Assembly: GCA_023055505.1 (NCBI GenBank)
Contig: JALIRH010000038.1
Coordinates: 4,410,327-4,474,326 of the forward strand
Reading direction: 5' to 3'
DNA: 64,000 nt
Origin: Callipepla californica brunnescens
Taxonomy: Eukaryota > Chordata > Aves > Galliformes > Odontophoridae
Positions 23,916 to 34,990 of the stretch are shown here, piece after piece; the first letter of the stretch is position 1, and the number at the start of each line of letters is the position of its first letter. The notes under the pieces are model-generated. The model was given only the letters and a program-made list of their open reading frames with translations. It did not search any database and was not told where the DNA came from. Made by a program: the position numbers and the translations under genes.

Positions 23916-26251
23916 TGTTAGGATGTTACGATAACAAAAAATCATAAAACCACAACGACCCCATATTTCACAGACAGTGACCTTCTGTTTCATCATTCCC
24001 TCTTCTTTTCATAATAAATAGAATAATTAGAGCAAATCAAAAGACTGAACATTACTCTTAAAGGCAAGAACATTCATCACTCACGACAGAATTTTCTTAA
24101 ACTGTTTTGAAATACTTCCACTGAGGAAAAATCCATAATGTCCAAAGGTACACTCAGACTAAATTTAGCATATGAATATAAAAGCAAATTGGTTGAAGAA
24201 TTTTATTTTGGGATTTGGGATCTACCCTCCATAGTTTCAGAGAGCTCAACTATGTGTTGCAGTAATATTTTTTACGTGTAAACTTTTAGACGACATTTTT
24301 GAAAACCTTAATGGTTTTGAAGTCTTAGGAAATAGACGGACAGCACGATTAAAAACTGAGAATTTCATCAAAAAAAAAAAAAAAAGAAAAAAAAGAAACA
24401 ACTGAATTTTAGAACTCATAGCTGAAACTTTCAAAATTACCAGTCACTTTAATTATTTAGTTTGACAACAGTGAAAATATATCCCTCATTTAACAAGCAA
24501 ACAAAAGAAGCCTTATAGAGGGAAGTGGTGGATGATTACAAAGCTTTGTCCATTAGAAAAATTCATCCACTCAGTGAAAACTCTAATTTTTAACTATGTA
24601 GCACTTAGAAATCAGAGAGGTACACAGTCAATCAAGTCTATTTCTACATTTTTAAGCTGTTCCACCTGCGTGTGAGAAAAGAGTATCTCTATTTTGGACC
24701 TTAAAAATTTTGTGTCTCAACAAATTCTCTCTTGCTGTAATTGCCTTTATCTTCTTTTCTTAAATCTCATGCTTCAGAAATATACGATTCTCTTCCTTTT
24801 TATATCAGCTTTATGTGAAAAAAATACTCTTTATCATATCTTTCTCTATTTTTTTTTTCCTTTCTTTTCTTTTTTAATTTAGAGGACAATATTCCAGTTT
24901 TGTCTCTTTCTTTTCCTGACCATCTCTCCCTCAAGTACATTGATCATTTCTTGGGAGTGTCTGCAGCTCATATGTTCCTTGCAATTCCAGTCTCAGAATG
25001 TCGGAAGCATCATTCCTAGTGTTTTAAATGATAAAATACTATTCATACCTTCTAATAGATACATGAAAAAGTTTGCCTCTCACTGCTAAGTACCTAATCA
25101 ATACTCTGTCTAAGCTTATGGAAATGCACATGTCCCTATTTAATTTTATCTCTATTTTCCAGGCCATTTCTCCAATTTATCATGAAGTTCTAATTCCGTC
25201 CTTCAACATCCTAACTGTTCAACCCTGCATCATGTCATCTAATGAAATAATCTTGTCCTTCTTTTCATCAAAGAGGTCATTATTGAAACACTGCTCTAGT
25301 TTGATGTTCAGTAGAGTATCATTATTTATCAGTATTTTGAAACTAGTGAGGGAATTATTTATTTCTATCTATCTGGAGACATTCATGACAAACTACTTTA
25401 GACAAAGTACACAGACGAATCATATATGTGGTTTCACAAACTGTAAAAGGCTACATACAAACCCAAATGTTGTCAAGCTTCTTCCTGCCACTCAAAGCAA
25501 CTGATGTTCTTCAAAAACCATGGAGTGTGCAATAACACAAGTTCTCAGTATTTAAAAATAAAAAAAAAAAAAAAAGAAAAAAAGGAAAAAAAAAGGAGAA
25601 TAACAAACTGCAAACTCTCTTCTATCTGTTTCTGAGAAAATTGTTTTTTTACCTCAGATGTGTCAGTGTCTCTGTGTCTCTGTTTCCTTCTCTTCCTAGG
25701 CATTTACTGAGTGGTAGTTATATAATCTAATAGTACGTACAGATACAGACCTGCATAAATACCTATTAGTCACCCTATGCTCTGTAATCAGCCTGTCAAC
25801 AGGAAGAAATAGCTCAGTTCATAAAAGAATTTTGATATTTACCTAAGGATGTTCTGATAAATTCCTTTGCTTTGTATGGGAGTATTGATTATCTTTGTAT
25901 CACAGATGACTGCACTTCTTCACATGAAACTCTTTCCTCTGGTTTTCAATGAATTTTCCAATTTACAATACCTCTCTGCCTCTGTCTCTGTTTTTGTCCA
26001 GCACTAAAATCTAGAACCACATCCTGGCTGAGCATACAGATGTTATTGAGGGAGGTAGCTTTTCTTTTCTCTTCTTACATCAACCACCATCCAGAGGGAA
26101 TCTATTAGAACAAGGAAACAACCAGACATCTTTTATTTTATTCTCAACATTTTAGTAATATTTATAGAATCCACACCATAAACTTACATTTTTAAGAGCA
26201 GATATTTTTTTTCCTTGTTGATCTTGTCATTCCCTATCATCTTTGAAATGG
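23916..26251. other. Unique AT-rich sequence with poly-A/T runs
   Basis: A-rich runs occur at about 24370-24397 and 25556-25598. The 143-codon plus frame at 25073-25504 is the longest in this stretch but has no recognisable domain, no CR1 motif and no supporting signals. I treat it as chance. Confidence 0.4.
25556..25598. repeat. A-rich run
   Basis: Interrupted poly-A of about 40 bp with single G interruptions. It is not clearly the tail of any element that I can identify. Confidence 0.7.
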
Positions 26252-26828
26252 TAGAGGTGGCTGAATACTGGAGTCATTCCAGTCTTCAAAAAGGACAATT
26301 AGGTGAACTGAGATCTGTTTGACTGGCCAAGCTCAGAGGGTTGTGTTCAGTAGCACAGAGTGTAGTTGAAGGCCTGTAGGTGTTTCCCAAGTGAATGTAG
26401 TGGTGCTGGGCCCGATCTTGTTTAACATCTTCTTAACCTGGGTAAAAGGAAAAACAGTCCACTCTTAGCAATTTGCTGATGATACAAAGCTGGGAAATGT
26501 GGCTGACACACTGGAGGGCTGTGCTAGTATTCAAAAAGACATCGACAGGCTGGTGAGTTGGATTGAGAGGAACATGATGAGGTTCAGCAGGGGCAAATGT
26601 AGAGTCATGCACCTGAGGATGAATAACCATATGTGCCAGTACAAATTAGGGATGACCTGATGGAAAGGAGTTCAGCAGGGAAGAACCTAGTTGTTCTGAT
26701 GAGCAACAGATACTGAAAATCCACCTGGACACTCCCTTGTAAAGGCTACTGTAGGGGATTTACTTTAGCAGTGGGTATGGACTAGGTGATCTCCAGAGGT
26801 CTCTTCCAGCAAATACAATTCTATTATC
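26252..26828 (+). mobile_element. CR1 LINE fragment, sense, distinct 3' UTR type
   Basis: The RT catalytic FADD codons survive at 26472-26483 (TTT GCT GAT GAT). A block like SIQKDIDRLVSWIERNMMRF (26530-26590) and GKCRVMH (26592-26612) follow. The 3' UTR reads GACTAGGTGATCTCCAGAGG and CTCTTCCAGC with a short AATTCTATTATC tail, unlike the CTTGTAGGTCC type seen at 8904 and 26948. The element is 5'-truncated and has lost much of the ORF2 C-terminus. Confidence 0.85.
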
Positions 26829-27049
26829 TTAACTAAAAATTCCTACTACAAGTTTTTGCATGTTTTACTTTTAATGGAAATAAGAGGAGTAGCAGGAACA
26901 AAATCAAGACACATTCACAAATAATTTTAAATTTAATAAAAATAATGAAATTCATAGATTCATAGATTCATAGATACATTAGGTTGAAAAGGACCTACAA
27001 GATCATCTAGCCCAACCATCCTCCTACCACCATCCCTACCACTAAGCTA

Positions 27050-27394
27050 CTAAATCAAATCCCTTAGCACCTCATCTAAACACTTCTTGAACAGCGCTAG
27101 GGATGGTGTCTCAACCACCTCCGTAGGCAGGCCATTCCAGTGCCTGATCACTCTTCCAGAGAAAAAAATTTTCCTCAAATCTAATCTAAATCTTCCCTGG
27201 CGCAGCTTGTGGCCATTCCCTCTCATCCTGTCATTAGTTATCTGGAAGAAGAATTTGACCTCCTCCTCACCACAGCCCCCCTTCAGGAAGTGGTAGAGTG
27301 CGATGAGGTCTCCTCTGAGCCTCCTTTTCTCCAGGCTAAACAATCCCAGCTCCTTCAGCCGCTCCTCATAAGACTTGTGCTCCAGACCCCTCAT
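27050..27394 (-). pseudogene. CR1 ORF2 C-terminal segment (frameshifted)
   Basis: A 114-codon frame beginning [20 protein letters not shown] and ending with [13 protein letters not shown]. It is the C-terminus of the CR1 polyprotein, separated from the RT frame by a 2-bp deletion. There is no independent promoter or start; the methionine is internal to ORF2. Confidence 0.92.
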
Positions 27395-27500
27395 CAGTTT
27401 TGTTGCCCTCCTCTGAACATGCTCCAGGGCCTCAATGTATTTCTTGTACTGAGGGGCCCAAAACTGTACAGTACTCGAGGTGCGGCCGCACCAGAGCTGA

Positions 27501-28115
27501 TTACAGGGGGATAATCAACTCCCTGCTCCTGCTGGCCACACTATTCCTAATACAGGCCAGGATGCGATTGGCCTTCTTGGCCACCTGGGCACACTGCCGG
27601 CTCATGTTGAGCCGAGCATCAACCAACACCCCCAGGTCCTTTTTCTCTATACAGTCTTCAAGCCATTCTGCCCCAAGCCTATAGCATTGCATGGGGTTAT
27701 TGTGGCCAAAGTGCAGGACCCGGCACTTGGCCTTATTAAACCTCATCCCATTGACCTCAGCCCAGCTGTTCAGCCTATCCAGATCCCTCTGAAAGGCCTC
27801 CCTACCCTCAGGCAGATCAACACATCCTCCCAACTTGGTGTCATCTGCAAACTTACTGAGGGTACACTCAATCCCCTCATCTAGGTCATCAGTAAAGATA
27901 TTAAACAAGATGGGTTCCAATACCGACCCTTGGGGGACATCACTCATAATGGGATGCCAGCTGGACTTGACTCCATTAACCACTACCCGCTGGGCACGGC
28001 CCTCTAGCCAATTCTCAACCCAGAGAAGAGTGAACCTGTCCACACCACAGGCTGCCAGTTTCCCCAGGAGAATACTGTGGGAGACCGTGTCAAAGGCTTT
28101 GCTGAATTGGAGCAA
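27501..28115 (-). pseudogene. CR1 reverse-transcriptase fragment
   Basis: A 204-codon frame of the CR1 ORF2 reverse transcriptase, which copies element RNA at a nicked target. The fingers and palm start is truncated: the first residues are the motif-A region FSKAFDTV. The palm motif FADD lies at residues 89-92, with the thumb and connection part ([14 protein letters not shown]) after it. The endonuclease domain is absent by 5' truncation. A stop codon ends the frame early, so no full protein could form. Confidence 0.93.
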
Positions 28116-28120
28116 AATAT

Positions 28121-29328
28121 CTCATAAAATGCTGTGATAGTGACATTATAATCATAGGAAGCAGCTTTCACAACATAATAACTGAATTTGTGCCTTTGAG
28201 TTCAGGCATTCATGAAGATTCTACTGGTTTCATTAAGTACCACCTGTGGGGCAGATTTTCACTTTGGTTATTACAGAATTTAAAAATTTTTTTTCACTAA
28301 TTTTATGATGCTCATTTATGCATGCTTTGTATCAGGTGTAGCGAGCAGATTGTAACAATTTGACATATACTTATTTTCACTTTTAAGTATGCTTTGTCTT
28401 TTACAGCATTATCTTTTAAAAATATTCTGAAACTTAGAATTATTGAACAAAAGTATAGAATCGTAAAGAAAAGTCTTCACCACCCCTGTACTAGCAGTAA
28501 AGTATAGCTCTGGAAATATAAAATTTATTTTTTCCTTTGTTATCAAATCATGGAGAAATTCAAACAGAAAAGTCAGTTTTCAAATCTTTTCTACCTGCAG
28601 ACCATACATGTTTTGCACTGTCAGACAACAGTTCACTCTAAATTAATGAGAGCCTATTGAAAATTGAATCGGTTAAAAATAGTAGGAATAATTATGGTTT
28701 TTGGCTCCTTAGAAGGTGTCCAGAGTCCATACTCTGCAGAAATGACTAGAGTAATTGGTAACAGCAGTATCTAGGTGTTTCAGAAATACAAACACTGTCA
28801 AGGAAATGCCATCCATTTCAATCAGTTCAAAATTGTGCAACCTATACTCATGCTGTAAACTGATCACAAGGAAAGTAATGCTGAAATGTGCATGCTCTAA
28901 AGGAAGAGATGTTTCAGAAAAATGCAAATGAAAAGAGTTAAACAGCTCCTGGTTGTAGCAAGGAAATGGTATAAATTCATCTTCTTCAAAGTAATTGATT
29001 TATCTTACAAAGTTCAGCATTCAATCAAGATTTGAGAGGTGTCTCTGAAATCATTCAAAATTGTAATGTACTCAGAACTCCAAATGCATCTGAAATATAA
29101 GTTCAAGACGTGTTTCAGGTGTACAGCTCCTTTTTCAGACATGAATAGTTGATTACTCAGCTTCACTCATTGCAATCTGCCTGTCAAAAGGAAAAATTGT
29201 TGAAATCAGTTAAGAAATATCTTAGTTCTCTCAGCCAGACTGAGTGTCAGTTTATTAATGGAATTAATAAAAATGTTTCTGTGTTAGAGACGAGAAATGC
29301 ACTTAGCGTGGACACCCCCTTGTTTGTT
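28121..29328. other. Unique AT-rich sequence
   Basis: No feature recognised. Confidence 0.4.
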
Positions 29329-29420
29329 AATCATAGAATCATATAATGGTTTGGATTGGAAAGGACCTTTAAGACTATCTAGTTTTAATCCCCTTGATAT
29401 ATGGTTGAAACTAGATGTTT
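29329..29420 (-). mobile_element. CR1 3' end fragment, antisense
   Basis: AATCATAGAATCATATAATG tail, then GGTTTGGATTGGAAAGGACC and TTTAAGACTATCTAGTTTTAATCCCC. About 90 bp remain. Confidence 0.9.
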
Positions 29421-30508
29421 GAATCATAGTGTTGCAGATGCAGAAAGTCAGCCTCTTTTGGGTGCTCCCATTCCAGCTCTCTGCCATGTATTTAAACCTA
29501 GCTTGGTTGGTTGGATTTTAAAAGCTCTTTAGAACACTTTGTTGCAGAGGATCAGTCCTGACACATTAATTCTGAGTAAAGTAGTCATAATAAGTAAACA
29601 ATAAATACTGCTTTATACAGAATTTGATTATGTTCAAATATAAATTTAATTCATTGATTAAATTTATTGTCAGTCAGGCATCTGAAGTAAATAGCAATGT
29701 TCAATTTATTCTGGAGTTTCTTATGCTGTTAGATGAGTTGTGTAAAAGAATAATGTAATTTTCAGCTTTTGACAGAAACACTACTAGTTCTGATTGCAAT
29801 ATTTCTTTTCTTGGATGTAACAGTGGAAAATATAGTTTGGGGAGTACTTTCATAGCACATTACTACTAGGCCTCTTTAAATGTCTTCTTTGTCCAAATTT
29901 CTCATTAAATGATTCCCTCTGTTATCTTAGCTCTCTTGTTTTTCTTACTAGGATAGCTAGATTAGACACAAATTTAATTGAGTAGTTCACAATCCAAAAC
30001 ATACTGTTACAAATTCATAATTTTTTTCTTCTGTTAATTTCTCTTTCTTTCATATTATTTCAGTTTCATACAGTTTACTTTTTTCTTCTTCTTCTTCTTC
30101 TTTTTTTTTTTTTTTTTTTTTTTTTCAAATGCTGCTTATAGTCTCTGGTCATGGTCTCCTGCTTTTCCCCAGTTCAAAAATGTCATCTGTGTAGACATCA
30201 GTAACCTGTGTGACATAAAATTTTTTTTGTTTTGTTTTGTTTTGTTTTTGTAAAACACCTCATGCACTGCAGAGCCCAAATGGCAGTTTGAGAAAACAGT
30301 GTTTCCCAAAGGGGCTGTTGAACATGCACAAATATATTCTCTTTTTTTCTAAAGGCATCTAGCATAATCCTGCTGATGTATGAAGCATAAAGAAATATAT
30401 ATTTGGCATCAGCCATCGCTTCCTGAACATCTATCCTTTGAAAGCTGAAGAAAATCTTAAACACATCATGCAATTCTTTTATATTGTGTTTACAAGCAGA
30501 TATTTTTG
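29421..30508. other. Unique sequence with a pyrimidine tract
   Basis: Nothing recognised except the CTT/T tract at 30081-30125 and a TTTTG run at 30223-30248. Confidence 0.4.
30081..30125. repeat. (CTT)n followed by T25
   Basis: About six CTT units lead directly into a 25-nt pure T run: a slippage-prone pyrimidine tract. Confidence 0.85.
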
Positions 30509-30570
30509 ATCACAGGATCACAGAATTTTAGGGGTTGGAAGGGTTTGGACCTGACAAATCAGGTCTGATA
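30509..30570 (-). mobile_element. Very short CR1 3' end, antisense
   Basis: ATCACAGGATCACAGAATTTTAG tail followed by GGGGTTGGAAGGGTTTGGACCTGAC. The element breaks off after about 60 bp. Confidence 0.8.
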
Positions 30571-31154
30571 TTTTTTCTTACATTAGACAAAAAAATAATT
30601 TAATGCACAGCGATTTTAAGATGAATATTCTTATTCTTATTTAAGATAAATATTCTTATTCTACTCTCACACAGCGGAACTGTGGCAATGTTATGGAATG
30701 TGAGACATTGACCCTTCTTCAGTACTCTTTAGAATGCCAAAACACTCTGATCTTCAGAAGACCTGATCTCATCTTGAAGTGTGATGGTATCTGATCCTTT
30801 GCAGTGAATATACTCTTGACAGGGTATGAAACGTTTATATTTCAATACATTTCCTTTCAATACCAAAAGTTATCCAATAACATCACCCTATAAGTTGTAT
30901 GTTTGCCCTTACGTATAATTAATATGTTTATTTAATGAAAACAAACCCATTGTTGTCAATCTTGATTCTTTTTTTTTCCAGTTTATCTTTGATAGTTCCC
31001 ACTTTCCCCTTGCCCTTTCTCTTTAAAAGTAAAAATACTTGATTTACTTTTTTGTCAGTAGCCAATTCTTCTGTCTGTAACATTGTCTTTGTTCTAATGA
31101 AAAGTTCCTCTCAGCTAATTGCGCTATTCTTTGAAAATGTTTCAGATTATCTCT

Positions 31155-31395
31155 TCATAGAATCATAAAATCTTTATGGTTGGAAAAGACCTCTAAGGCC
31201 AGTTCAACTGTCAACCCTTCAACACCATGCCCACTTAAGTGCTCATGTGTCCTCAAGTGCCACATCTACATGTTTCTTGAGCAACTCCAGGGACAGTGAC
31301 TTTATTATCTCCCTGGGCAGCCTGTTCCAATGCTTCATCACTCTTTCCGATAAGAAAATTTTCCTGATACTCAACCAATCTCCTGAGAACTGATT
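31155..31395 (-). mobile_element. CR1 LINE 3' fragment, antisense
   Basis: Antisense tail TCATAGAATCATAAAATC with GGTTGGAAAAGACCTCTAAGG. The minus strand decodes to KIFLSERVMKHWNRLPREII and LELLKKHVDVALED, the CR1 ORF2 C-terminus. The copy ends abruptly near 31395, where an unrelated, more GC-rich block begins in the same open frame. Confidence 0.93.
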
Positions 31396-32424
31396 TTCAG
31401 ATTGGATGGAGATCCATGCATTGTTAGGCTGAACCATCCTGACAGCAGGCCACAAGGCCGCAACTCTGTAAGAGGACACAAGGCGCAACTGACACAGGAC
31501 ACACAGTGCCCCAGAATGCAACATCTACTCTGCAGCAGGAGGTTACACTTACCAAAAGCATGCTCAACTACTGAAAAATGACACCCAAGGCTGAGCCAGC
31601 CATACTGACAACTGCTCTCATTTTACTAACAGCCTGACACAGACATTTCCTGCTGCCCTTCATCTGGCAAAACCTATTTCTCTGGTAACTTACCTACATA
31701 GGAAGCAGAGCATAAACCTCCTCTGATCATTAAATCAGATGCAGACGGATACTGACACATGTAATGTCTACACTATGTTTCAAAATGTTAATTTTTTGTT
31801 TCTAAATGATTTATATTATTTTATTTTGGTGGTGGTGATCACAACATTATCTGTCAGTTCTTAATATTTGAGGGCTCTTTTGTGAGCTTTTCTTGCTTGA
31901 CTGTCTTTCTCATGTTATTTTCTCCCTGAGTTCTAATTAATCAATTTTATTAAAACTAGAGCACATTATGGAATAGAATGGGTTATATTTCCTACTTGGG
32001 AAGTTTTAATTGCCCTCCATAGCATTTTTCTCCCTCTATTTCTTACTGAATTTTCCTATAGTAGATTCACATTTTAAAAGAATTGAAAATCACATATTGA
32101 GCAAACATTTGTGTGTGAATGTAATAAAAATATGATTAATGTAACCTTCAAATACTTTGCTTTTCTTGTCACTGCCTCTCCCTGACAAATTGCATAAAGT
32201 GTTCTTCAGAGTTCTCTGTATTAGTGGAGTTTTAATACTTGAGATTTTAAATAAAGGCATTTTCCTAATTTATCTGTTATAACTGTACTCCAAATAAACA
32301 AATAACAGGGCACAACTTTAGATCATGTTTGATTACTGCCTTACCATTATTGCAAAATCTCAGTTGTCACAGTATAGAAAATGCATTTCCATCTAGCTCA
32401 TGACAGGGGCATATTATTTTTGTT
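31396..32424. other. Unclassified block, then unique AT-rich sequence
   Basis: 31396-31770 is richer in C and G than its surroundings, with ACAC-, GCAGG- and CTGACA-containing sequence and no family that I recognise. 31770-32424 is ordinary AT-rich sequence. Confidence 0.4.
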
Positions 32425-32850
32425 TAGCCTAGTAGGCAGCTAAGCACCACAAAACCATTAGCTGCCACCCCTGCAGTGGGATGGGAAAGATGAAAGGAAA
32501 AAGATAAAAATCCTTGGTTGAAACAAAGACAATTTAATAGGACAGAAAAGGAAGAGGAAAAAAAAAAGTGTAAGTAAAAATTAAATAAAAATAACCCTTT
32601 AGACAGTTTGGGTTTTGGCTCTGTCCCCTTTCAGCTTCCTGTGTACACCCAGCCTCTTCACTGGCAGGGCAGTATGAGAAGCTGAAAAATTATTGATGTA
32701 GTGTATGCACTGCTCTGCAACTAAAACACTGATATTTTACCAACATTGTTTTTTACCTAAATCCCAAACTCAATAAGATAGCAGACACTGCGAGGAAAAT
32801 TAACCCTCAGTTTAAAGTAGGACACAGCAAGAAGATCAGAAAGATGCAAC
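32425..32850 (-). mobile_element. ERV-type LTR, antisense
   Basis: Read on the minus strand: AATTTTCCTCGCAGTGTCTG, ATTTAGGTAAAAAACAATGTTGG, then GCTGAAAGGGGACAGAGCC and a poly-A-signal-like TATTAAATTG. It then passes TTTCAACCAAGGATTTTTAT, ATCCCACTGCAGGGGTGG and GTGGTGCTTAGCTGCC. The last motifs recur in the sense LTR near 44590-44645 (CACTGCAGGGGAGAG; TTGCTTAGCTGCCTACCAG). It is an old solo LTR with no internal retroviral region; the exact ends and any target duplication are not clear. Confidence 0.7.
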
Positions 32851-34363
32851 ATGTCATTTCATTGTTTTTTACTACTCTGAAAATCTAGACAAAAATTTTT
32901 AAATGAGCTATTCACTCTTACTCAAAATAAAAGAACAGACTTAAATAACGGGACAGAGGATGCAAAACTGATGTATTTTATAACAGAAAATTCTGTTGTT
33001 TTATTTGTTCTTCTTGTTGTTGTTTGTGCCCTTCATTGCTTTTTATGCAGATTTCCCGTGTATTTTTTCACAGGTATTTGATATCATTATTCATTTGTGA
33101 ATTATATCAGACTTGTCTTCAAATTATTCTCTTACACATGTCTTTATTTATTGTTTAATATATAGAGAAAAAAAGCATTAAGCTATGGTGACAGCTAGAA
33201 ACTGAACCAAGTAATTCTAAATGGGGGATTGTATTAATAAATTAATTAGAAAAAGAGTTCAAGTGCCTAATAAACAGAGAAAATTTATTTCATATTCATC
33301 AATAAATTTTGAGTCTGTGCCTCTCTCAAAAACGAACAATCCTATATTTTTAAGACCATTCATAAATAGAAGTGAATGTATTTTCAAATTAAATAATATT
33401 TAAACTTCATCGTAGTAATCATTATTTTAATAAATATATAAAAACAGCACTTCTTGTTTACTCCGATTTTTAGATTTTTTCTTTCCACAGAATATAGACA
33501 AAACTGATTTGAGCCAAAATGTAATAAATAAATAAATAAATAAATAAATAGTTTAGTATTTCAGTCCTTCCCCAAACCCCCAGTTATTTATGCAACTCCA
33601 GATATAAGTTGCAAATTCTTTATGAGGTTTAGCAGTGATCAGTTAAGTAAGGGAAATTCTGTAATTTGCTGAAGCTCATTCTTATCTTTGGATACTACTA
33701 AACTCTCCTCACCGAGATATTTGTTATCTCTGACTTATACATGCAAATAACAAATACTTGACATGGAGAAACAACAGATCTCAGCAAAGAAAAAGTAAGT
33801 CATCTGTCCTTCCAAAAATGTAGATTTCACTTTTCTCTAGCTTCACAAGCCATCAATCTACCTCAGTATTTGATATTTTAACTGAGAGTGAGCATAAGAA
33901 TGCAGAGCTTGACTTCTCATTTAGTGTAATTCAATTCTAATCAAATTTCTCACAGTCGCTGTCGATGTGTAATATTGCAGAAATTCAGGAAAGTTCACGG
34001 GTGCTCATTTCTATACTTCAACCCACAGCATAGTTCCATTAACCACAGAGTAAAAAAGGAAAACCAACAAATATCTATTAAATAGGAGGGCATGGGAGAG
34101 AGAGGATGTTGAGGAGGAAAAAGAGAGACAGAGTATTGTTAGGGTCTGCAGTACTTGCACTTTATTTAATAAAAAAGATAAGCCATAAGATGTAGAAAAT
34201 ATCAAATTTATAACAATCTCTGAAAGTTTCACACAGAATAAAATTCCTTTTAAACTCCAACTCTGTAAAACATTTTAACCTTATATGTGGAAGCTTTTCT
34301 TAGGGCTTCTGTGAAGATTTTATTCATATTGTTTCCAAACAAAACCAAGAATCATTATTTCTC
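32851..34363. other. Unique AT-rich sequence
   Basis: No feature recognised except the TAAA microsatellite at 33522-33550. Confidence 0.4.
33522..33550. repeat. (AATA)n microsatellite
   Basis: About seven pure AATA/TAAA units. Confidence 0.9.
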
Positions 34364-34990
34364 AGAGTCACAGAATCACAGGAATGATTGAGATTGGAAG
34401 GGTTTTCTGGAGGTCAATTATTCCAGACCCCTACTCAAGCAGGCATGCCTAAAGGAGGTTGCCCAGGATAGGCAGCTTTCAAAGATGCCATGGAGGGAGA
34501 CTTCACAGCCTCCCTGCATAAGCTGTGATGGTTCCATCATCTGCATAGTAATGAAATGTTCCTTGATGTATAGATGGAACCTCTCATTTTCCAGATTTTG
34601 TCCACTGCCTCTTGCCTTGCATCTATCCTCTTTGTAACTTTCCTTCACAGACTTATAGACATATTTATATCCCATCTGAACTTTCTGTTTTCTAGGATGA
34701 ATAGTCCCAGCTCTCCCAGCCTCTCCTAACAGGAGAGGTTCTTCAGTCCCATATTCATCTTTGTGGTCCAACATTATACTCTTCAGTATACCCACATTTC
34801 TCTTACACTGGGGAACTTAGAACTGGACGCAGAACTGCAGGTGTGTACTTCCTAATCCCGAGTAGAAGGGAAGGTTCACCACTCTTGACCTTCTGGACAC
34901 TATGTCTATTGCACACAACAGTATAATTAGCCTTTTTGGCCATTTTTATTTTGGTTTGAGGACCCTTGTGACTTAAGGACATAAGCACCT
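34364..34990 (-). mobile_element. CR1 LINE 3' fragment, antisense
   Basis: Antisense tail GAGTCACAGAATCACAGG and GATTGGAAGGGTTTTCTGG, then a long antisense run of the ORF2 C-terminal region. Landmarks are GCCCAGGATAGGCAGC, CCCAGCTCTCCCAGCCTCTC, AACTGGACGCAGAACTGCAG and CCTTTTTGGCCATTTTTATTTTGG. The two minus frames (34418-34795 and 34803-34988) are shadows of the decayed repeat. Truncated near 34990. Confidence 0.9.

Larger units (their letters stand above)
26948..28120 (-). mobile_element. Best-preserved CR1 LINE in the window (RT to 3' end)
   Basis: A 5'-truncated CR1 on the minus strand, from the RT core to the 3' tail. The left end is the antisense tail of TTCATAGA octamers and GGTTGAAAAGGACCTACAAG. 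Reading minus, the frame 28115-27501 (204 codons) has SKAFDTV (residues 5-11), [14 protein letters not shown] (61-74) and the catalytic FADD (89-92). It also has [13 protein letters not shown] and [15 protein letters not shown]. It ends at a TAA (27501-27503) where CR1 normally has a tyrosine codon. About 30 bp later a 2-bp deletion (near 27463-27472) shifts the frame. The C-terminal frame 27394-27050 then reads to a normal end ([33 protein letters not shown]). With two lesions it is inactive but relatively young. Confidence 0.96.

Noticed and set aside
25073..25504. 143-codon plus-strand open frame
   Set aside because: No recognisable domain, AT-driven composition and no supporting promoter or splice context. 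Consistent with chance in 64 kb.
27835..28137. 100-codon plus-strand frame and similar plus frames over the CR1 at 26948-28120
   Set aside because: Shadow frames opposite the CR1 ORF2 coding strand.
31243..31524. A 93-codon minus-strand gene with a CR1-derived C-terminus
   Set aside because: The C-terminal half is plain CR1 ORF2 sequence. The upstream half has no start context or recognisable domain, so an exonised gene is not supported.
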